DNA of 64,000 bases from Streptomyces flavofungini (GTDB taxonomy: Bacteria; Actinomycetota; Actinomycetes; Streptomycetales; Streptomycetaceae): the NCBI RefSeq assembly GCF_030388665.1, contig NZ_CP128846.1, positions 2,170,001 through 2,234,000 of the forward strand, written 5' to 3'. The position numbers and the translations under genes are program-made. Numbering within the stretch: the first letter of the stretch is position 1; each line of letters begins with the position of its first letter. Below the pieces are notes generated by a model that was given only the letters and a program-made list of their open reading frames with translations, did not search any database and was not told where the DNA came from. Positions 60,832-64,000 of this stretch are shown here, one piece after another.

Positions 60832-62106
60832 CTACATCCCGGGCGCCCGCGATCTCGGCACCCGCGCGCGCCGGGCGCCCGGCGCCGCCCCGGCCCGACC
60901 CCCGGCACCCGCCGTGGCCCCGTCCCCGGGCCCGCCCGCGGCCCGCCCGAGGTCGACCACCGTCACCCCGTCCGCCGTCGCGGCCCACGTCGCGTCGGCC
61001 ACGGCGCCGATCAGGCGCAGGTGGCCGCGGGCGCACATGCGCGCCGCGAGGTCGGCGATGGCCCGCTTCTGGCGCTGGTCCAGGCAGCGGTCGAAGCCGT
61101 CGGCGAGGACAGTGAGGCTCTGGTAGGCCTCCGGGACCTCCGCCACCGGGTCGACCTCCAGGACGCGCGGCCCGGTGAGCAGCACCAGGGCGAGGGCGAG
61201 ATAGCGCAGTTCGCCGTCGCCGAGCCGCCCGACGCAGGTGCGCACGCCGTCGCCGCGGTCGAGGAGCGCCCGCAGCGCGCCGTCGCGGGTCTCCTCGGCG
61301 AGGACGTCGGCGACCGGCCCCGCGCAGCCCGAGCGCAGCGCCGCCACGAGCTGCGCGTGCCGGTTGCCGCACTCGGAGCGGGTGCGCCACAGGACCTCCG
61401 CGAGGTTGTCGCAGCCGCCGAGCAGCCGGCCCGCGCCGACGAGTCCGGGCGGCACCGGCTCCCGCATGCGGCCGGGCCGCGGATCGCAGGTGAACACCGA
61501 ACGCAGCGCCACGACGACCTGTTCGGCCGCGGCGAGCACCAGGCGCTGGCCGTCGGTCTTGCCCGCGACGCGCAGCGGGAGCAGGGCCGTGCCGAGCCGG
61601 TCGTCGGGCAGCGGCGCCCTGGTCACGGGCGCGGCGCCCGCGGTGTGCCAGGCGGCCTGGACGGCGCGGCGGCCGGGGTCGCGCAGCGCGGTCTCCAGGA
61701 GCGTGAGCCCGTCGCGCGTCAACCGCTCGCCCGCGATGCGCAGTTCGGGCTCGGCCTGCACGGCCACGTCGAGCCGGACCGGCCCGGCGGGGCCGTCGAC
61801 CGTGCAGCCGATGCGGAAGCCGCGGCGGGCCTGGCCGTCGGCCCGCGCGCGCTCGGGCACGCAGCGCGTGGGCTCGGGGAAGACGTCGAACAGCTCGACT
61901 CCGGCGCCGAGCAGCGCGAGCGCCTCGTACGCCCGCAGCGCGCTCGTCTTGCCGCTGCCGCTCGGGCCCGCGAAGAGCGTGAGCGGGCCGAGCGGGAACG
62001 CGGCGCCACGGTGGCCCGCGAAGGCGGAGAGCCGCAGTTCGGTGACGCGTGGCCTGGCGCGGGCCGACGGATCCTGCGCGAGCGCCCCGCGGGAGTGCAC
62101 AGTCAT
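60832..62106 (-). CDS. AAA-family ATPase (SMC/RecF-like, DUF-type)
   Basis: A 424-aa protein with an N-terminal P-loop LTLFAGPSGSGKTSALRAYE (about residues 42-61). The C-terminal signature region is GDGELRYLALALVLLTGPRV, which looks like a Walker B with an ABC-like signature (LGDGELRYLALAL). Such RecF/SMC-type ATPases occur in repair, in OLD-type defence and in unknown roles. The C-terminal 40 residues are Gly/Ala/Arg low complexity. The ATG at 62106 has a poor ribosome site. Followed by a MazG-like gene, the pair might form a small nucleotide-linked unit. Confidence 0.82.
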   Translation of the reverse strand: MTVHSRGALAQDPSARARPRVTELRLSAFAGHRGAAFPLGPLTLFAGPSGSGKTSALRAYEALALLGAGVELFDVFPEPTRCVPERARADGQARRGFRIGCTVDGPAGPVRLDVAVQAEPELRIAGERLTRDGLTLLETALRDPGRRAVQAAWHTAGAAPVTRAPLPDDRLGTALLPLRVAGKTDGQRLVLAAAEQVVVALRSVFTCDPRPGRMREPVPPGLVGAGRLLGGCDNLAEVLWRTRSECGNRHAQLVAALRSGCAGPVADVLAEETRDGALRALLDRGDGVRTCVGRLGDGELRYLALALVLLTGPRVLEVDPVAEVPEAYQSLTVLADGFDRCLDQRQKRAIADLAARMCARGHLRLIGAVADATWAATADGVTVVDLGRAAGGPGDGATAGAGGRAGAAPGARRARVPRSRAPGM

Positions 62107-62280
62107 GAACGGAAGCTACGGGCCGCTGGACAAGCCGAACCGTTTTGCCCAAGCGACCTTCGCACGATCGGGGGATCGGCGGCCGAAGCCCCACGTGGGG
62201 CGGCCAGTTGGGCTAGGTGTTCTGTCCCGGGAGGTTGTGGACGGGTGAGCCAGGTCTCGGCTGAGGGATCTTGAAGTGAG

Positions 62281-62715
62281 ATGATCCTGCTCCGTGCACG
62301 TGGAGATCTGACGGATGCGCAGTGGTCCTGCCTGGAGCCGCTGTTGCCCCGAGGCAAGAAGCCGGGCCGTCCACCGATACGGACCGGGCGGCAACTGCTC
62401 GACGGCATACGGTTCCGTACTCGCACCGGTGTCCCCGACAAGGCGTACGCCTCCCGCGAGAACCGCGCCTGCCCGCGACGACGAGGAATCCGCTGCACCA
62501 TCCCGGACAACGCCGACCAGGCGGCCCACCGAAAGAAGCGCGGCTCCCGCGGCGGCCGGCCATCCAAGTTCGACGCCGAGGACCACAAGGCGCGGCACGC
62601 GGTCGAGTGCGGGATCCATCGCCTCAAGAGGCACCGCACGGTGGCGACGCGCTACGACAAGCTCGCTCTCCGCTACGAGGCGACCGTCCTCGTAGCGGCC
62701 ATCAACGAGTGGCCG
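62281..62715 (+). pseudogene. IS5-like transposase with large internal deletion
   Basis: The first 45 codons (DLTDAQWSCLEPLLPRGKKP, GRPPIRTGRQLLDGIRFRTR) match the start of an IS5-type transposase. They then jump in frame to the C-terminal part (DKAYASRENRACPRRRGIRC, HAVECGIHRLKRHRTVATRY, EATVLVAAINEW). About half of the enzyme, including most DDE residues, is missing, so it cannot transpose alone. A 38-bp palindrome marks its right edge. Confidence 0.8.
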
Positions 62716-62749
62716 CGACCAGCACACCCTAGGGTGTGCTGGTCGCGGC
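62712..62749. terminator. 38-bp perfect palindrome at the transposase remnant's end
   Basis: GCCGCGACCAGCACACCCT followed by its exact complement. It lies directly after the remnant and about 47 bases past the end of the converging secreted-protein gene, so it could end both transcripts. It may also derive from the element's own end. Confidence 0.75.
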
Positions 62750-62795
62750 GCTGCCCCGGTGCGGGCCTGTTCGGGCCTGCATCGGGGCAACGGGC

Positions 62796-63155
62796 TCAGG
62801 AATCCTGCATGAGGAAGGAGCGGAACTTCAGGTTCACGCCGCCCTCACCGCCGCCCAGCTTCAGAACGTGGTACGTGCCCTCGCAGTCGATGTCCTCGAA
62901 GACGTAGGTCTTGATGTCCGTGTTGTTCCGGGGAGAGTGCGCGGGCTTGGTCCCCTCGGCTTCCGCTTCCTTGACGTTGAGGCAGTTGCGCTCGTCGAAG
63001 TCCGTGTTGCTGAGCTTCTGTCGGTGCTCGGTGCCGTTCGCGTCGGTGTAGGTGTAGTAGAAGTCACCCGCGATGGCCGAGGCGGAGCCAGGGGTGGCGA
63101 GGAGGAACGTCAGGGCGCAGGCGGCGGCGAGAGCGATGGCGCGTGGGCGCAACAA
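62796..63155 (-). CDS. Small secreted protein of unknown function
   Basis: A 119-aa protein with signal peptide RPRAIALAAACALTFLLATP and cleavage near SASA. The mature part is rich in Asp/Glu/Tyr (GDFYYTYTDANGTEHRQKLS, NCLNVKEAEAEGTKPAHS) with a possible disulphide between DERNC and EDIDC. The TTG start at 63155 has AAGGA six bases upstream. No family is recognised. Confidence 0.72.
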   Translation of the reverse strand: MLRPRAIALAAACALTFLLATPGSASAIAGDFYYTYTDANGTEHRQKLSNTDFDERNCLNVKEAEAEGTKPAHSPRNNTDIKTYVFEDIDCEGTYHVLKLGGGEGGVNLKFRSFLMQDS

Positions 63156-63273
63156 GGGGGGTCCTTAGGTGGTGGTGGGACTTGCTCAGGTGTTCCCGAG
63201 TTACCCGGCAGAGCCGCTGGTAAGGCCTGTTTCACCTGAACATGTACAGAAGGGGCATGCCGCTTCAATTCGG

Positions 63274-63306
63274 CCCCCGGCGTGTGCGCTGCGCACACGC
63301 CGGGGG
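63274..63306 (-). terminator. 16-bp stem terminator of the 61-aa secreted protein gene
   Basis: CCCCCGGCGTGTGCGC, one base, then its exact complement. It lies 12 bases past the stop of the minus-strand gene. Confidence 0.85.
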
Positions 63307-63318
63307 TGGGGAGGGCGG

Positions 63319-63504
63319 CTACAGCGCGGCCACGACGTTGTCGACAGTCACCTCGCCACCCGTGACCGCGTTCTTGACCGTGGCGACGAGCGATTCGGCG
63401 GTGGTGCCGACGAGGCCGCCACCGGGGGCGGCGGCGGAGGCGGGGGTGGCGAGGACGCCGAGGAGCGCGGCGGTTCCCAGGATCACGGCAGTGGTGCGAC
63501 GCAT
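63319..63504 (-). CDS. 61-aa small secreted protein
   Basis: A short protein: signal peptide MRRTTAVILGTAALLGVLAT with cleavage after ASA, then about 37 residues (GGGLVGTTAESLVATVKNAV, TGGEVTVDNVVAAL). The mature segment is a hydrophobic, cysteine-free amphipathic peptide. The ATG at 63504 has AAGG nine bases upstream, and a strong terminator follows. Function unknown. Size recalls chaplin-like peptides, but the chaplin pattern with its paired Cys is absent. Confidence 0.68.
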   Translation of the reverse strand: MRRTTAVILGTAALLGVLATPASAAAPGGGLVGTTAESLVATVKNAVTGGEVTVDNVVAAL

Positions 63505-63803
63505 GGCGAAGTGCCTTTCGGAGGAGGGGGACAGACCCGCCCCGAGAAGCGGAGCGAACCGCTCCGCTCAACACCCCAGGCCAGTGAGCGGACACTCACC
63601 TTCACTCGGACGAGCAGATAGTCAGCTCAGGCGACTGTGCGACAGGCGCTGAAGATGCCCCAGCGCAGGCGTCCCGCGCGGGTGGCGTCGACTCAACGAA
63701 TGGGTGAGAACGTCACACCGAAGGTCTCCGGGACCGGGCAGGCGCGATCCCCGGCTCGGGCCAGGCCAGGCCACCCGCGCACCCGGCCGACAAGTTCCGC
63801 GCC

Positions 63804-63905
63804 GACAAGGCGTACGGCTCCCGCGCGGAGGCGACGACGCACGACGAGCTCACCGTCCGCTACGAGGCGACCGTGCTGGTCACGGCCTTCAACGAACGGC
63901 TGAGA
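63804..63905 (+). pseudogene. Second, smaller IS5-like transposase remnant
   Basis: One frame reads DKAYGSRAEATTHDELTVRY and EATVLVTAFNERL. These are two C-terminal blocks of the same transposase as at 62281 with the DNA between them deleted. Only about 33 codons remain. Confidence 0.65.
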
Positions 63906-63958
63906 CCAGCACTTTCGACACACGCCCCAGATCACCGCCCGTACCGGCCGTGTACCGG

Positions 63959-64000
63959 CTAGATGCCGGTCGCCGCCTCCACCAGGCCCTGCACCTCCGT
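63959..64000 (-). CDS. C-terminal end of a gene cut by the window edge
   Basis: On the minus strand the last 13 codons read TEVQGLVEAATGI followed by TAG. The amphipathic pattern looks coding. The gene continues beyond the window; no identity can be given. Confidence 0.45.
   Translation of the reverse strand, partial: TEVQGLVEAATGI

Noticed and set aside
63319..63504. Chaplin
   Set aside because: The mature peptide has no paired cysteines and no chaplin core pattern.

Overview
The window is high-GC actinobacterial chromosome, almost certainly Streptomyces. Third-codon-position GC bias is strong, GTG and TTG starts are common, GGAGG ribosome sites are typical, and the leftmost genes keep the order of the S. 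coelicolor xylF / rok7B7 / ngcGFE block, with acnA and an HTH-murA close by. I name families from recalled sequence patterns only; nothing was searched.

Layout. (1) 1-6.3 kb, minus strand: sugar uptake and its regulator (xylF, rok7B7, ngcG, ngcF, ngcE), with a candidate DasR site ahead of ngcE. (2) 6.6-13.8 kb, plus strand: an overlapping pair encoding a KAP-type P-loop NTPase and an Hsp70-like ATPase, then a secreted GH92 alpha-mannosidase. (3) 14-18.2 kb: an amidase, a patch of decayed Rhs DNA, an MFS exporter with a divergent ArsR-like regulator and paired operators, and a VOC protein. (4) 18.4-30 kb: an Rhs polymorphic-toxin island. It has one large Rhs gene (5' truncated, with an in-frame TGA), two displaced 3' cassettes, at least three membrane-anchored PH-like candidate immunity genes, a decayed further cassette, a multi-TM protein and a frameshifted Uma2 gene.

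(5) 30-40.2 kb: aconitase with a candidate iron box and a second palindrome in its promoter, a LacI regulator, a Tat-exported amidohydrolase, a MurA paralogue fused to an HTH domain, an FG-GAP lipoprotein and a small P-loop kinase-like protein. (6) 40.3-48.7 kb: an aromatic acyl-CoA cluster (alpha/beta hydrolase, RidA, acyl-CoA dehydrogenase, AMP-forming ligase, PaaX, monooxygenase/reductase fusion, enoyl-CoA hydratase). It best fits aerobic 2-aminobenzoate (anthranilate) or salicylate breakdown through CoA thioesters, and one shared operator-like sequence sits ahead of both outward operons. (7) 49-59 kb: a RsbW-like ATPase, argF and arcA (arginine catabolism), the Hen1-Pnkp RNA repair pair, a PanE-like reductase, a secreted small protein and an F420-type LLM oxidoreductase. 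(8) 59.3-64 kb: small uncharacterised genes, a MazG-like protein, an AAA ATPase, two deleted IS5-like transposase remnants, two small secreted proteins, and the last 13 codons of a minus-strand gene cut by the window end.

The most novel-looking material is the Rhs array. Two of its toxin tails, from otherwise different contexts, end in the same short NS/CGAG/Cys pattern, and each is followed by a paralogous two-TM, PH-like protein. The KAP/Hsp70-like pair is the second candidate uncharacterised system.
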